Shown here piece after piece: positions 47,801 to 61,272 of a stretch of DNA of 64,000 nucleotides. The translations under genes were made by a program, and so were the position numbers. Source of the stretch: Micropterus salmoides (Eukaryota; Chordata; Actinopteri; Centrarchiformes; Centrarchidae); assembly GCF_014851395.1 (NCBI RefSeq), contig NW_024040707.1, forward strand, positions 8,840,187 to 8,904,186. Direction: 5' to 3'. The first letter of the stretch is position 1, and the number at the start of each line of letters is the position of its first letter. Under the pieces are notes generated by a model. The model saw only the letters and a list, made by a program, of their open reading frames with translations, did no database searches and was not told where the DNA came from.

Positions 47801-50800
47801 CAACAGTAAGTACACTCTATTCACTCCAAACTTGTCTGCTTTCTTCAAAGTTTCCTGCATTGCTAATCTGTAGTGTAAGTGCTAATCTGTGTGCAGCATT
47901 TGAAAAAGGTACTGGTTTTATCTCTGTTCTCTTGTGTATTAATAGAACACTGGCCTTTTGTGGAGCTGCAGATCAATTTTTTCCTGAAATGTTTACATAG
48001 TTTGTTTAACTGGTTCACATTGGAGGAATGCGTTTTATTTTAAGACCAGGTGCTTGTTCAAGGGCATGAGTGATTTAAATGTTGTGTTTTTACAGAATCT
48101 GAAGGATGTTTTGGCAGACCTTATCCCCAAAGAACAGACCAGGATCAAGAACTTCAAGCAACAGCATGGAAAAACCAACATAGGACAGGTTACTGTTGAC
48201 ATGGTGAGTTGCTCTTGAGAAGGAAAAAATAAACAGGATTGTTACATGTGTCAAGTGGCCAGAAAAAAATGACCATAAACCAATGAGAATCAAAGCCAGC
48301 TGTATTCTTTTAGGAAAGAGCAAGTTGGCCATGGACCTTAATGTAGCTTAGACGTGGCATATTGGCTCCACCTAATCCGTCTAGGCCTGCCCAGCCTTAT
48401 TTACTGTGTCAGGTATGACTGTTGGGTCATGTCCCTCTGAGGTCACAATAAGAAGCTGTACTGCTTCCTGCCAACAGACATTTTAGCTGAGTAACTCAAA
48501 CCTCTACTGTACACTGCCAGTTCCTTGCTGCTCACACACATCAATGCAACAACTACGTCATCCTTTTTTGTTTATCACTCACTACACCTCTGACCTCTGG
48601 CTAGTTACCATAAGGAATTTTTTAGGTCCTGACTTGGACCTGTTTCACTTTCAACAACAAGAAGTAAGCGATCAGTTGTGTACCATCTATGTTATGTAAA
48701 TTTATTTATTAGTAGTATTCAAGTGCATTTTCTAGTGCATGGTATTTAACGTTAAAGAGGATTTTGGTTATTTCTTCCTGTGTTTGTAAAAGACCTTGGT
48801 AACCAGCATTGGCAATTGCTGAGCCACAGTCAGAGCGGTCAGTAGATTTGGGGTTTAAAGGTCCAATGTTACATAACTGTTGTTACTGTGAACACACAAC
48901 TGTGTAGATGGATGGATGGATAGATAGTGTTAACAAGACAGTTTTCAATATGTAATATGCTTGTGTTTTTATCCACAGGTCTATGGAGGTATGAGGGGAA
49001 TGAAGGGTCTGGTGTATGAGACCTCTGTGTTGGATCCTGATGAGGTCAGTATGACTCAAAAGTGGCACAAGGGTGGTGATGGCGCAATGGATTAGATGCC
49101 TGCCTTTGGTGTGAGAGACCCTGAGTCAATCCCCCACTGTGACCCATCCACCATTGTGTCCCTGAGCAAGATACTTAACCCCTAGTTTCAGAGGTGTGCG
49201 ACCTCTAACATGTATAGCAATTGTAAGTCACTTTGGATAAAAGCGTCAGCTGAATGTAAACAAGGCATTAAGATCCTTAGAGGGATTTTATAATATGAAC
49301 ACCTATGGACCTTTGGAGATTAGCTGGCCTTGTAGGCACTTACGTTGACTGCTTTATTATGCTGGCCGCATATTAGAGGATAATTGGGCAGATTTGGGTT
49401 CGATTCGCAGCTTCAGACAATTGTGGAGTCGTTCCTGAGCCGAGGCTGGTCAGAACTGATTATCGGCCCAAATGATCCTGCAGTCTGAGTGGTTTACAGA
49501 CATAATCTTAAGGTTGGTGACTGGATCAAAGGCTCCCCGATTTCAAAACGTTTCAGACATGTTTGATGGGAACGATATAAAATCTGGGATCCTCCCTTTA
49601 GAAATGCGCAACAGACAATAAGAGCATTCTGACTGGGAAACGTCACAAACGTGTTGTGTATTCGCTTGCGCCATAAAATGTATAAACTATGCTGATTCCC
49701 TATTCTGAGCCTTGTGTTCATCCATAATTTTATCATCTTTTTTTTTGTTTTTGTGAGTAAAACACAGCATACGCAAATGTAACTACCTGACGAAAGCAGT
49801 CTGTCTCCATGTTTGTCTATGGCTGAAGCCATGTTTGATCACGCGAGTTTCTATGAGATCCCAGGTCTCCCAGGAATTGCCATTCTGAAATAATTTAGTT
49901 TTAATGCCAAGTCTGTCTTTACTGAATTGTCTGGTGTGTGTGGTTATTAAGATTAAAGTACAAAAAATATCAGTTCATTCTGTCATTATTTTTTTTTAAA
50001 TCTTAAAGAATTAAGATTTGAAAAACCTCTAGTGTGCACCAGGCATTACTGAAGCTGAGAGCTTTCAGTGGCAGAGGGGTAATATATCTATAGGGGTAAT
50101 TAATGTATATCTTGTTCCATGTCACCACATAGAATGAGATAGTGAATTATCCAAATTCTTTAGTAGAGCTCATGTTGGCAGCTTGCCAACACTTACATGA
50201 TGGTGCATTTCAGGATATCTTGAATATGTATATTAACATTTGCCTCTCTGCATTGATCCTCAGGGAATCCGTTTCCGGGGCTACAGCATTCCAGAGTGTC
50301 AGAAGTTGCTGCCTAAAGCTCCAGGAGGTGAGGAGCCGCTGCCTGAGGGCCTCTTCTGGCTGTTGGTCACAGGACAGGTGCCGACTGAGGAGCAGGTGAG
50401 TGGGAGCGCCAGAACTGCAGAGATAATAATCATGCGTTTGTGCATGTGGATCTGTCAGCAGCTAATTTTGTGTGCTACTGGACCCATTAGCCTAATATTT
50501 CTTTGTGTACATTTATGAATGTATGCTCAAGCCTTGACACAGAGAGAAGGGGAGAGGCTGCAGTTTGTTTACTCATTAAGTTTGTACAATACCATGACAC
50601 GGTTCTATGCATCTTGAAGAAAAGACTATCCTATATTAAAAACACTGTATTAAAAATATTACACTATACTATAGAAAAAAAAAAAACTCCCATTCATTCC
50701 ACTACTCTGATGCATACACACTGCCTGCCCTGCACTCCCTGTTCCCTGCCCTGCACTCCCTGTTCCCTGCCCTGCACTCCCTGTTCCCTGCCCAAATGCC

Positions 50801-53800
50801 CCCAGACACACCTGGAAGAGATCTGCCCTCTACTGAGTGCACTCTTCTGGTTGTACAGTAGAGCTATAATGAGGCAGGGCTGTGCAGCTGTTCATTCTCT
50901 ACACCCATCTGTCAATGCTGATATCTCAGACACTGCTTGTCAGATTTGTACAGAATGTCCCAACATTGTTTCAGTATTTTTAAAATTAAAAATTCCTGCA
51001 GAATAATACATGTAGATGAAGGGGGCATATACTGGAACTTGATAAGATGTGAGTCATAAAATTATTACTGTTGACTTGATCACAAGATTGACAGCAGAAG
51101 TATTGGAAATGATTTTCAATTATCTATGACTCCAGATAACCTATAAATATGGATTGTTTTTTAACTGGGAAACAAGACACAGTCTGTGCCTTTTTTAAAT
51201 ACTCTTTTTATTGCTGCCAGCTATCTCCTTGAAGAGTTATATGAGGACAACCTGGCTGCAATCTTTCACTGAAAGAATAGCTTTCACCTCGTAACCCTTT
51301 GCTCTTTCATATTATGAACTTGAATGTGTCTGGTATGTACTCAAAGAAGTCAGCTAAGGAGGGTGAATTAGATGGGGGTTTTTGTTTCTCCGTAACAAAA
51401 AATGTTTGTTGTACTTCTAAAATGAAGATCGTAACACCTTCCTTGGTAGTACATGTATGGTATTTAGAAAGAAAAGTCAACTTATCGCTTAATCTGTGTA
51501 CATGTGTCTGTTAGCAAGCATTGCTACAGACATGTATGCAACTTTTCACCTGCTGTAGAAAGAGCAGAAAAGCAAGTATTTCAGGTCACACCACTTATTT
51601 TGTGTGCCCCTGTCCCTCCAGGTAAACTGGGTGTCCAAAGAGTGGGCGAAGAGAGCAGCACTTCCCTCTCATGTTGTTACCATGTTGGATAACTTCCCCA
51701 CAAACTTACACCCCATGTCTCAGTTCAGTGCTGCAATCACAGCTCTGAACAGCGAGAGCAGCTTTGCACGCGCGTACTCTGAGGGTGTCCACAAGTCCAA
51801 GTACTGGGAGGTGAGTTTACCTCGACACACAGAAAACAGTCTTGGTCCTAAGATGATGAATCCATTTACAACAATCAAACAATGTTTGAAAATCCTTTTC
51901 CATTGGTTCTCTTAGTTTGTCTATGAAGATTCCATGGACTTGATTGCCAAGCTGCCCTGTATTGCTGCCAAGATCTACCGTAACCTGTACCGCGAAGGTA
52001 GCAGTATCGGAGCCATCGACTCCAACCTGGACTGGTCCCACAACTTCACCAACATGCTGGGCTACAGCGATGCCCAGTTCACTGAGCTAATGAGACTCTA
52101 TCTCACCATCCACAGGTGCAACTTTAAAGCATACCTATCATGTTATAAACTAGCTTTGATTTTTGAAATTTTTCTGAGGATTTGTGCTCTGCTTCTCTTT
52201 CTAGTCACACTTTGATCAAAGTCATGCAATTTTAATGTATATTAAATGTTGAGCTTGAAGCAAAACTCAGAAGAGCTTGGTACCACTTCAAACAGTGATT
52301 ATTTTCTGTGCTAAAGGACTAAGATGGTATTGATTTTATCCATCAGGGATGTGATTTGTCTTGATTAATCCCGAATTCAAGTAACTAGTAAGTAGCTGTA
52401 TTATTTCTGAGTAACTTTCCCAACACTGAGTTGACAATAAGTATCGGATAAATTGGGTATGATTTGATTATTGCTTGTTAGAGGCTATATGTTATGTTTA
52501 CTTTGACATATAGGCTACACTTTGCTGTATGAATGTTAAAGGCTTTGGCACGTTGTAAATTAATTTCTTGTGAATGGTTGTGACGGGGTTTATAAGGCCC
52601 TTTCATAAGGCTTTGATCCGCGGGGTCGCTCCTCATCAACAGACAGGAAAACAAGCGCTTCGCGAGGTAACCATGGCAACGGCTTCTGTGTAACTGGCGC
52701 GATCACGTGAAACTGTCATGGTCGTTCTCGTCTCACGCACACGCCCGCTGCCAGAGTTGAAATGCCAAACTTTCTCCTACAGTTTATCAATAGACAGAGA
52801 CTGATCAGCTGTTTGAGCTGAGTTTCCTGAGTTTCTTTAACAGTAAGGCCACCAGGTCTTACACAGGCAGCGACCTTTGCTGCTGTCTCTTATTCATTAA
52901 AAATAATCTATTAACTTCTACTGAACTAATTTGAAAGTTAGTAGTTATTTTATTTAGTTATCGAATTAATTATTTCATGCTGCATGTTGCACATTTAGCT
53001 GTTGAAGCTTGGTAAAAATGAATAGAAAATCATTATTATTATAGAGAGGTGGAGATGGTGCAGTGGATTAGACACTTGTCTTTGCACTGCAACACATCCA
53101 CCAAATAAGTTATTGTCGTGTTGTCGTGGGTCCTGCTTTATCATCCATATGTTATAATAGAGCCAACGCCAGTTTTATCGGGGTGTGGGGGGAGGGGTGT
53201 CAGTATATTTTCTTGGTTTTTTGCCCTTTGCCAATCACATGCCTGATCCATGGATTATAACATAACAAAGAATCTAAGGGATAACATGTTGAAATGAGAC
53301 TTTTTCATGTATAACATGGTCTTAAGATTTCAAAACACAAGACTGATAACGGAATATAATATCCAGAAGTTCATAAGGAAAAAGAAGTAACGTGTTAAAA
53401 AAAAACATTTTGTCTAATCTGTTTAATTGAAAGAATTATCCAATATTTGGCTTTCAGAACACTTGATGCTAAAAGAAGTGCAGTGTGATTTAAGGAACCC
53501 TCCCGTTGTTTCTTTCATCTCTAGAGCTCAGACCTAACGTACCTAATGTAAAAATCATCAGGATTTAGACAATTAAACATATGTGAGACTGTTCACTTTA
53601 CATTATTAACTCAAGGTACCTGGGTATTGATTGTTTAGCCAAGTCAGTGAACTTTCACAGAAGCATCCTTCCAAATGCATTGTTTGGTGAAAGGTCTACA
53701 CTGACAATAGTCCTGATATCCTGAAACAAGCTGCTACCTACATAATTTCAAAGAGGTACAATTAATAAATACTGGATGATGTTATTTTACACAGCCTATA

Positions 53801-56312
53801 GTTTGTTTAGGCATCAAACCTGTGTGCTAAGCAGTAGGATTGGGTCAGGCATCGTGATTGTAAACACCCCCTCCCCCCCATATTGTTGACATTGCAGCTA
53901 AATGTAAGCAACTTGAACTAGCCTTATATTTGCTGTCCTGAACACACCCCATTCATCCTGCAAACAAATGACTTGAATCACTGAGTGCATCCCTGAACGT
54001 TTGTTCACAACTGAGTGACTGAACGCAATTCGTTCACCCAAAAAATTTCTTCCTTCTGAATTAAATATTCGCAAATAACACAACCTGGAGTTAAAGTGAC
54101 AAATTATAAGTCCTCACTGGTTATTCTAATTCACATTTAAACTGCACATTTTATTGCTGAAGTGCATAAATGTATTGTTCAGACACAAAGCCTAGGTGAA
54201 TGGCCATTATTTCCATTTTGATCGGTGATTGGATAGCAGTGTCAGACAAGATTTTTATATCTGGCTGCTTTAATATAGTCACTTTTGTTTTGAAAATTGC
54301 TGAGGTGACATTTGACAGGTGTTTTGATTTGCAATGTTACAGTGACCATGAAGGAGGCAATGTTAGTGCCCACACCAGCCACTTGGTGGGTAGTGCCCTG
54401 TCTGACCCCTACCTGTCCTTCAGCGCTGCCATGAATGGTCTGGCTGGTCCCCTGCATGGCCTGGCCAATCAGGTTTGTACGAAGCAATTCATTGTTTTCA
54501 CTCCATTTTCACATACAGTAAATAAAATTCAAGGGGCAGTGACTTCCAATATGCCTTTTTCACAGAAGACATCTTGACATGGTCCTGGTGTCATGCTGGC
54601 TCACTGTCATGGCGAACTGGGACACCTGAGAGGCTGTATTAAACAGAGCCATCATTAATGTTATTAGCTGTGCTTTTCACAGTTCAAATTTCTGCACTTC
54701 AGGATTGACATTTTTTTCCTGCTAACTGTTGTGGCACGTTTCAGCACGACCGGTGAAAGGCAGAACGAAAATAGTGACACAAAGGAATAAGAGTTGAATC
54801 ACTGATCATTTCAACAGCTTTTTTCCAGAGCTTGCAAAGAACAAAGATTATCCCCAACATTTGTTGTGTGTATATGTAATAAACTTTTTTTATTGTTATA
54901 AATAGCACTTTGAACAAAAGTACAGCTAATTATGTCAGCTGACTGCTATATTTTGTGCTGTCCCAAACGTGTGTTGCCTACAGAGGTTGCAGAGTGCCCT
55001 GTGGTGGACAAACTATGCAACAACAACATTCATAACATAACAAGATCTGTCTTTCCATTTTTTATAAAACTTGTCATTTATCTGCTGTTACAAACACATA
55101 CCGATTTATCAGCAATTAGCTCATGGCGGCTGAAAAATATCTGCACGTCAATTTATCAGTCAGGCTCTCATTTACTTCCCAGCTTGCTCCCATACTGATG
55201 ACTTTGACATATTGTCAGAGTTATATAGTTATAGTTATATATACTGTTTAAACCATTTAAAATTCCCTGATCACATAGAGGAAAGGGCACTTTCCACTAC
55301 ACTCCCCTGCTGTTATTTTTACTGTAAAGCAGCACAAGCTCTGTTAACATCAAGGAAGATAATTGTGTACTTCATGTTATTTAGAATGAATGATAATTGT
55401 GTATAATGACACAACTCATTGATGTATTTTCTTCTGCATCTCACAGGAGGTGCTGGTGTGGCTGACTGCTTTGCAGAAGGAGTTGGGCGGAGAGGTGTCC
55501 GATGAAAGAATGAGGGATTACATCTGGAACACACTCAAGTCGGGAAGGGTAAAGACACACTTCCACAACAAATTCTAGTCATTATGAACAAATATTTGCA
55601 CTCACATTTAGTAATTTTAGGATAAATCTGGTTGCCATATCTGCCATACTGCCATGCATTTTTAAGACTGGCCTTACCTCAATTTGGAAAGCATTTTCCA
55701 AAACCAAAGGTGATTGGCCCTTTGTCACAAGGGCTCTTTGCCTGAGATTTAAAATTCAAAACAAATTTCAAATACTTCTATCTTCTACACTTTTTAGAAG
55801 ATTACAAGCAGTTGAGGAACATTTGACTTTTCTCTTCGTAGGTTGTGCCAGGCTATGGCCATGCTGTCCTGAGGAAGACTGACCCACGTTACACCTGCCA
55901 GCGTGAGTTTGCCCTGAAGCACCTGCCCAATGACCCCATGTTTAAGATGGTGGCCCAGCTTTACAAGATTGTGCCCGACGTGCTCCTGGAGCAGGGTAAG
56001 GCCAAGAACCCCTGGCCCAATGTGGATGCCCACAGTGGAGTGCTGCTGCAGGTAAGGCACATGTGGTGGCTTTTAATCTACATTTTGTCCTGCAATGGTA
56101 GCAAAAACAGATCCTGACATGCCTTTCCTCTGTCTGTGCAGTACTATGGAATGACTGAGATGAATTACTACACTGTGCTGTTCGGTGTGTCCCGAGCCCT
56201 TGGGGTGCTGGCTCAGCTGGTGTGGAGCAGAGCCCTGGGCTTTCCGTTGGAGCGCCCCAAGTCCATGAGCACAGATGGACTGATGAAACTGGTGGGAGCC
56301 AAGTCAGGCTGA
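44831..56312 (+). CDS. cs: Citrate synthase, mitochondrial
   Basis: Eleven exons, join(44831..44881, 47755..47805, 48096..48203, 48979..49044, 50264..50395, 51622..51810, 51916..52115, 54343..54472, 55447..55548, 55842..56051, 56142..56312), give 469 aa (human 466), nearly identical to the vertebrate enzyme after the transit peptide. It condenses acetyl-CoA with oxaloacetate to citrate in the mitochondrial matrix, the first step of the TCA cycle. All three catalytic residues are present: His304 (GPLHGLAN), His350 (GYGHAVLR) and Asp405 (DAHSG). The first about 30 residues are basic, hydroxylated and end near ARNASAS, as a matrix-targeting sequence should. Every exon boundary has GT-AG and conserved phase. 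A CCAAT cluster lies upstream; coq10a converges downstream, the same neighbour as in human. Confidence 0.97.
44882..47754. other. cs: cs intron 1
   Basis: A 2.9-kb intron. It begins with TAACGTTAG-type octamers (44945-44995) and carries a near-identical 42-base direct repeat at 46309 and 46376. A stretch at 46440-46740 has a weak LTR-like look that I could not confirm. No nested gene seen. Confidence 0.5.
46309..46417 (+). repeat. 42-base direct repeat
   Basis: Copies at 46309-46350 and 46376-46417 begin GTGTTTGCTATACACAAAG and end CCAGGTTGTA, with about four mismatches, separated by 25 bases in cs intron 1. Confidence 0.8.
49072..49260 (+). mobile_element. tRNA-derived SINE (family 1), best copy
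   Basis: Head GGTGGTGATGGCGCAATGG (box-A-like), GAGTCAATCCC (box-B-like), then CACCATTGTGTCCCTGAGCA, CAGAGGTGTGCGACCTCT, and a tail with GTAAGTCACTTTGGATAAA and AGCGTCAGCTGAATGTAAA. Tails of this kind (TTTGGATAAAAGCGTC) are shared by many fish SINEs and are thought to come from a partner LINE. It starts only 27 bases after cs exon 4. Confidence 0.8.
50725..50793 (+). repeat. 21-bp minisatellite, 3.3 copies
   Basis: The unit begins CTGCCCTGCACTCCCTG; units at 50725, 50746 and 50767 are identical, followed by a partial unit. It lies in cs intron 5 and is the reason for a 167-codon open frame here that is not a gene. Confidence 0.9.
52600..52760 (+). promoter_or_regulatory. CpG-rich patch with RFX X-box and E-box in cs intron 7
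   Basis: GTAACCATGGCAAC at 52667-52680 is a full palindromic X-box (GTNRCC-N2-RGYAAC), the RFX-family site. A CACGTG E-box is at 52704-52709. About fifteen CpGs occur within 160 bases, unlike the surrounding intron. This looks like an enhancer or an internal promoter. No exon downstream is convincing. Confidence 0.5.
53046..53102 (+). repeat. SINE head fragment (family 1-like)
   Basis: AGGTGGAGATGGTGCAGTGG, ATTAGACACTTGTCTTTGCA and CACATCCACC match the tRNA-like head of the SINE at 49072; the body is missing. Confidence 0.5.
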
Positions 56313-58215
56313 AGAACCACCTGAAAGGAGCTGGGGGTTAGTGTAAGGGGTGGGAGGATGTGGAAATATCAAAAGGCAGAATTACGTTGACCTGCTGTTA
56401 TTTCCAACCCCAGGGATTCAAAGAGACAGTACACTTTTAATGTCATTTCACATCATAAGGGCCTTTCAAATTGTCACACCCATTAATGTTTAAGTGTGTT
56501 TAGTTATCCATTGGCATGTTTTCCCATCATACATCATGAGAGGTGAAAACCTCAGATACACATACATGTAACCCCTAGTAGGCCCACACTATCTACCATT
56601 ACAAGTCTGTTAAGATATCCCCCTGTGCAGTACCTGGATGTTTGTCATTGTGCACTGGGTCTGGATTGTGAATAGGCAGTGGCATTCAAAGGGAACTATG
56701 GGAGTGACTGATTACACTTCCTTTGAATTTGTTGAAAGATCAAAAGTTAAATACCTGACTCAACGTTTGCTGCTTTTAGCTAATGCAGTGATTTGTTTAG
56801 AGATGACGTCCCAATGAAGACTCAACTTAGTTTCTTCTATGCAATGTTCACAGATGTCATCCCAACCAGTCTATCCATGTGTTTCACTCCCATTTATGAA
56901 CACTCCAGTTTAGGAAAAAAAAAGGTCCTTATATGTACAATCATCAAGCCGTTCAAGGCACAAATTGAAAAACATGAAAATTAGTTAAAAGATACTGCTC
57001 CTTTAAATCTTTGGTCTCCCTTTTTCGTCAGCTTAGTGTTTTTTTTCCTTTTCGTTTTAATAATGACCTGTAATTCCCTCTATGATCAAAATAACTACCT
57101 TGTCGGTGTAGAAATTATTTCCCTCTGCTCTTTTTCGTTGACATGCTTTCCTATTTTTAAAGGGCGTCTCTGTTTAAAGGGTCATATGAATGGTAGAGAA
57201 TCAGGAATAATGTACAGAACAGTAAAAAATAAAGATTTCAGCAAAGGGTGTTGTAATTGACAGCCTGTAGTAAATCCTTAAGAGCAAGCTTGAATGCAAA
57301 GTGGGATAAGGGGGCTTTGTATTTGTTAAAGGTCCTGTGTTATTTGAGTGTATGTTTGTTACTTCATCCCCACAGAAGAGCGCTTTAAACATTAACTACT
57401 CCAAAATGAGCACTTGCTTGATTGGATTTCCTAATTTGTAGCAGTAGAACCCCTCCCTCCCAGGTTGATTATATCCCTTTTCATTTTTTTTGGTGTTGAA
57501 TATGTATAGAACGATAATCTTTGGGTTCTCATTTTGTGGTTTTATTTATACTTTGTGTACATAGGTATATATATGTATAGCTTGAATGTATAAGCTGTGT
57601 GCGATCACTTGCTTGTAATAACCACAATGATTACCATAGTTTACCAACATTGTAGTGGTGTCCAGTCTAACTGTAATTTTCAGTCTTACTGGTCACTGTG
57701 AAATTCTGACAACGAACAAAAAGAAAAAAACGCAGCTATCTTGTATATACACGATTTCTTGCCTAGCTCAGTGGGCTTAGTCGGTGCTGTTTTTCAGGTG
57801 TTTCACTTGAATATTTCAAGCTTGCTCTTAAGTTCTGGGTTTGTCAACACTCCATTTTTGTGTAGTTAAAGCTCCTGCATCATCATTTCAAAACTGCTCT
57901 TGCCGTGTTAGTAGTTCACTCAGATGTTTGAACCTCTGCTCTGCTACCAGCTGCTATCTTCCGTCTTGCTTTATCAGTCTTTACAGTTTGTGTTTTATTG
58001 TAGTGTTCTTTCATGTGGTGCATTGTTCGAGAGACGGGGTTATTTTGATCGTAGAGGAGCATAAAGGGTCGGTACATGGCAACAGGGAGTAGATGGTTTC
58101 ATCAGAGAAACACTTGGGGAAGGAGCTGGATGGGTCAAACGGGCAAGAAATGCTTAAAGAGCCAATATTGGAAAACCTAACAAAAAATGGAAAATAATAA
58201 AGGTTTTTATTAACA
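56313..58215 (+). other. cs: cs 3' UTR
   Basis: About 1.9 kb from the stop codon to the AATAAA at 58196-58201; another AATAAA at about 57229 could give a shorter mRNA. No ORF of note. Confidence 0.6.
58196..58201 (+). terminator. cs: cs polyadenylation signal
   Basis: AATAAA followed by GT/T-rich sequence (AGGTTTTTATTAACAC). Confidence 0.6.
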
Positions 58216-59002
58216 CTTTCTTGGTCTTGATTTGTTAATGGTATAGAAAAGTGCCTGTAAAATAAATCATGTCATCTGCTGTAAGGATGTAATTCAACTT
58301 ATCTGTTTTTTTCTACATAATGACAGCTGAAAACACAACCACTGAAGAGTGAGATCGGTGTCATGTCCACTTGTTTTATAGCAGGATTTTATGAGAATTC
58401 CTGTCACGTCTGTAATGTGAGGATGACATTACAGTTTAGACAAACACTTCGCTCTGTTAATTATCACTCTTTAACTCTTGAGTCACTTGTTGAGACATAC
58501 AGCATTAGACATTTGAATTTTGGAAGGTTTTCAATGCAATTACTACAGACCAAATTAATCTTTCTGGTAATACCATTGCTTTCCAAGGTAGGGCTTCAAT
58601 TTAAATGTCATTAGTTCTGTGTCTTCATGTGTGACAAGAAAGTTTGAGGCCTGCCTTTTCTGCAACAAATGCAACTGACATGATCAAGAAAGAAGATACA
58701 CACCTATGTGCTGTTATTAATAACTGGCCCACATACCACCACCCCACTCTGGTTTCCTGTTGGTCAGCTGACTTTTGAAGAGTTGTTTCCACCCTCTGTC
58801 ACTGCACCGAAGGTGACACTCTCCCCTCTGTGCACATTTGTGGTGACAAAGCTTCATCTAAGTGTACTAGATTATAACCTTAACGGTTGCTGTTGGGGGG
58901 GGAAAAAAGGTTTGCAATCAAATCACTGAAAAGGTGCAGTCTACAAAAAAAGCTTTGAGCAATTTGTAAATGACAGCACACAAAGAAATTCAACATGCTT
59001 TT
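58216..59002. other. Intergenic space between convergent cs and coq10a
   Basis: About 0.8 kb separating the two predicted polyadenylation sites. Nothing recognised in it. Confidence 0.5.
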
Positions 59003-61272
59003 TTTATTTAAATAAAGCTCTGAAATACACCTACAGTATTTACAAAGATGCATTTTAGCTTGGAACACAAAGTGAACTTCAAAATGAAAGCTATATATTT
59101 TATTGTAGCAACTCTTCAGTCAATAATAGTAATGTGTCTCCATCCTTATTATACATACTAGGCTTCCACTGTTAGACAAAGGGTCTTTCATAGGTGGTCA
59201 TATATACTAATATCTTGCGTTTATACTTTTGTCTCACCTACAATTAGAAAACCTTGCATGAAATTAAAATCTGTAAGCAAAATACTGAAAATAAAAAAAT
59301 CTCAAGCAACAACAAAAAACTTGGGCTGAAGGTGCATTTGTACATGATGCGACATTACTGATAATGTGAACACCATGCCTAAAGAGAGTTCCACTATGGT
59401 ATAAAATAGGCTTCGGCAATAAAATAGATATTAAGGATATAACACTCAACAGTAGCATTAATGATCTTTAAATAACTTACTGTGTGGTTTTCTTTACATA
59501 AGTGATTCACAGACCCATTTCAATTCAAACATTCTTCATACATTAATTATTTACTTTTTTCCCCCCCATTTCCAACCACCTTACCAACAGAGAAAATAAA
59601 CCACATCAACTTGGAAACCAAACTCTTAAAAATACTCAAGTTTTATTGGGGCATGAGACTTGGAGCATGTGAACATAATGAACTGCCGTTTATGAGGAGG
59701 GTCACACATGAATGACTTCTTCCATTGACCTTTGGCATCTTGAACAAATCAGTCACCTCTAAAAATGGCAAATACAATCAATGAACTTTATGAGCCCTTT
59801 AGCACGGAATAAAGCCATGGATTACTTTTACGTGAAATGTATAACCCAACTAAAAATAGTCATGCCCTAACAATGCAATGCATGAACTCTTATGTTACAG
59901 ACTATATTTTCCTCTTTTTTTGGTTACATCCATCCAGCTTAAATGTAAATAAAAGCTAAAACATCCAGAAAAGTAAGCATGAAACCCATAGGCAATGATA
60001 ACTGATTGAAAATGTTCTATTCTACAGCCCAGCAGTATATTTTATACTCACAATGACAGGAGTATCATCCTTCTGATCCCCTCCAGAATATGGACCATAA
60101 AATACAAAAAGCAGAGTAGGAAAACTTTTACATTATCTGTTACAAACTGATTATCATCACTAAAATAATCAACTGAATTAATATAACTGTGACCTAATCA
60201 GATTACTATAAATAATTTTTAATCTATGTTTATAAGTCTATAAAATGAAAAAATATTTTCAAATATAAAGTTGTAGTCATGCTATATAATCTGACATTTC
60301 TTGTTGTAACCCTATTTACAGTATTTCACAGTACTCTCCAGCCTGTTCATAGATTAATTTAGGTGCTCTTGTTTGTGCAAAGTTAGATTCACCCCACCTC
60401 TGTTAATCTTTTGTGATAGTTAATAGTGCTGGGCTGTAAAATAAGGAACTATAAAAACTGGCAGGCCAAGTCTCAATGTCCAAAAACACAAATTCTCACG
60501 GCACAAAAACAGCCAAGTTGAAGCTTATTTTCCCAAATCTCAAAGTCAATCGAGGGCACAGGTAACTAATAAAGAAATTACCATTTTACCTTTGCAAATG
60601 TTGCACTTCATTGATTCTGTCACAACACAACGTCCCAAACATGGCACAATATATTAAAAATTCAATTTGAAATAAATGGTAAATGTAAAAAGGCAAAGAA
60701 TATGCTTTCTTAATACAGTATAATCAGCTGATCAAAGTGCTGGTCAACTTAAAACTGAAAAGACTTGACTGACTTGGTAGGGTGCCAGTGTTGCAAGTAA
60801 CCTTGAGGTCACAGTGAACTATAAAACTTGACCTCAGTTAAGAGAAAATGTAATTTTATAAAATAAAATAAAATTTACATAAACAGGGTTTTTTCAGTGT
60901 CACTGTGCTGATCATTTAGAATAATAGCCGACTCTCTACCATTGGTGATGATGTTGCAATGATTTACTGTTTTGTTTACATAAATACAACTGCCATGGAG
61001 CAAAAGAAATGGTGGATTCCTTCTGCTAAACAAGGATCCCTTAAGTGGAGGTAGACAGAAAGTGGATATTAACACGAGGAGGAGATAAGCAAGATTTTTT
61101 GGAGGCAGGGATTCCAAAATAATGCTTACAAGAGTTGGATGTCTAACATCTTCAGGAGTTGAAGTTGACCTGAAGTGGTGGGCGACTGATCACCATCATG
61201 CAGGTGTGTGTGGATAAAGGGAATAAAAGCTGATATGGTTTAAGGCCAGATGAGGACATACAGCTGCTGAGA
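59003..61272 (-). other. coq10a: coq10a 3' UTR with polyadenylation signal
   Basis: A minus-strand AATAAA at 59003-59008 lies 2.3 kb beyond the coq10a stop with no other gene between, so this is most simply a long AT-rich 3' UTR. Shorter forms are possible. Confidence 0.5.

Noticed and set aside
49380..49850. Stretch in cs intron 4 that looks transposon-like
   Set aside because: No terminal repeats, partner copy in this window or ORF could be seen; left unannotated.
50503..51006. 167-codon plus-strand open frame, the longest in the cs region
   Set aside because: It lies inside cs intron 5, its middle is the 21-bp minisatellite, and the rest has no domain or plausible codon use.
54242..54487. 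Minus-strand frame opposite cs exon 8
   Set aside because: Antisense shadow of the citrate synthase coding exon.
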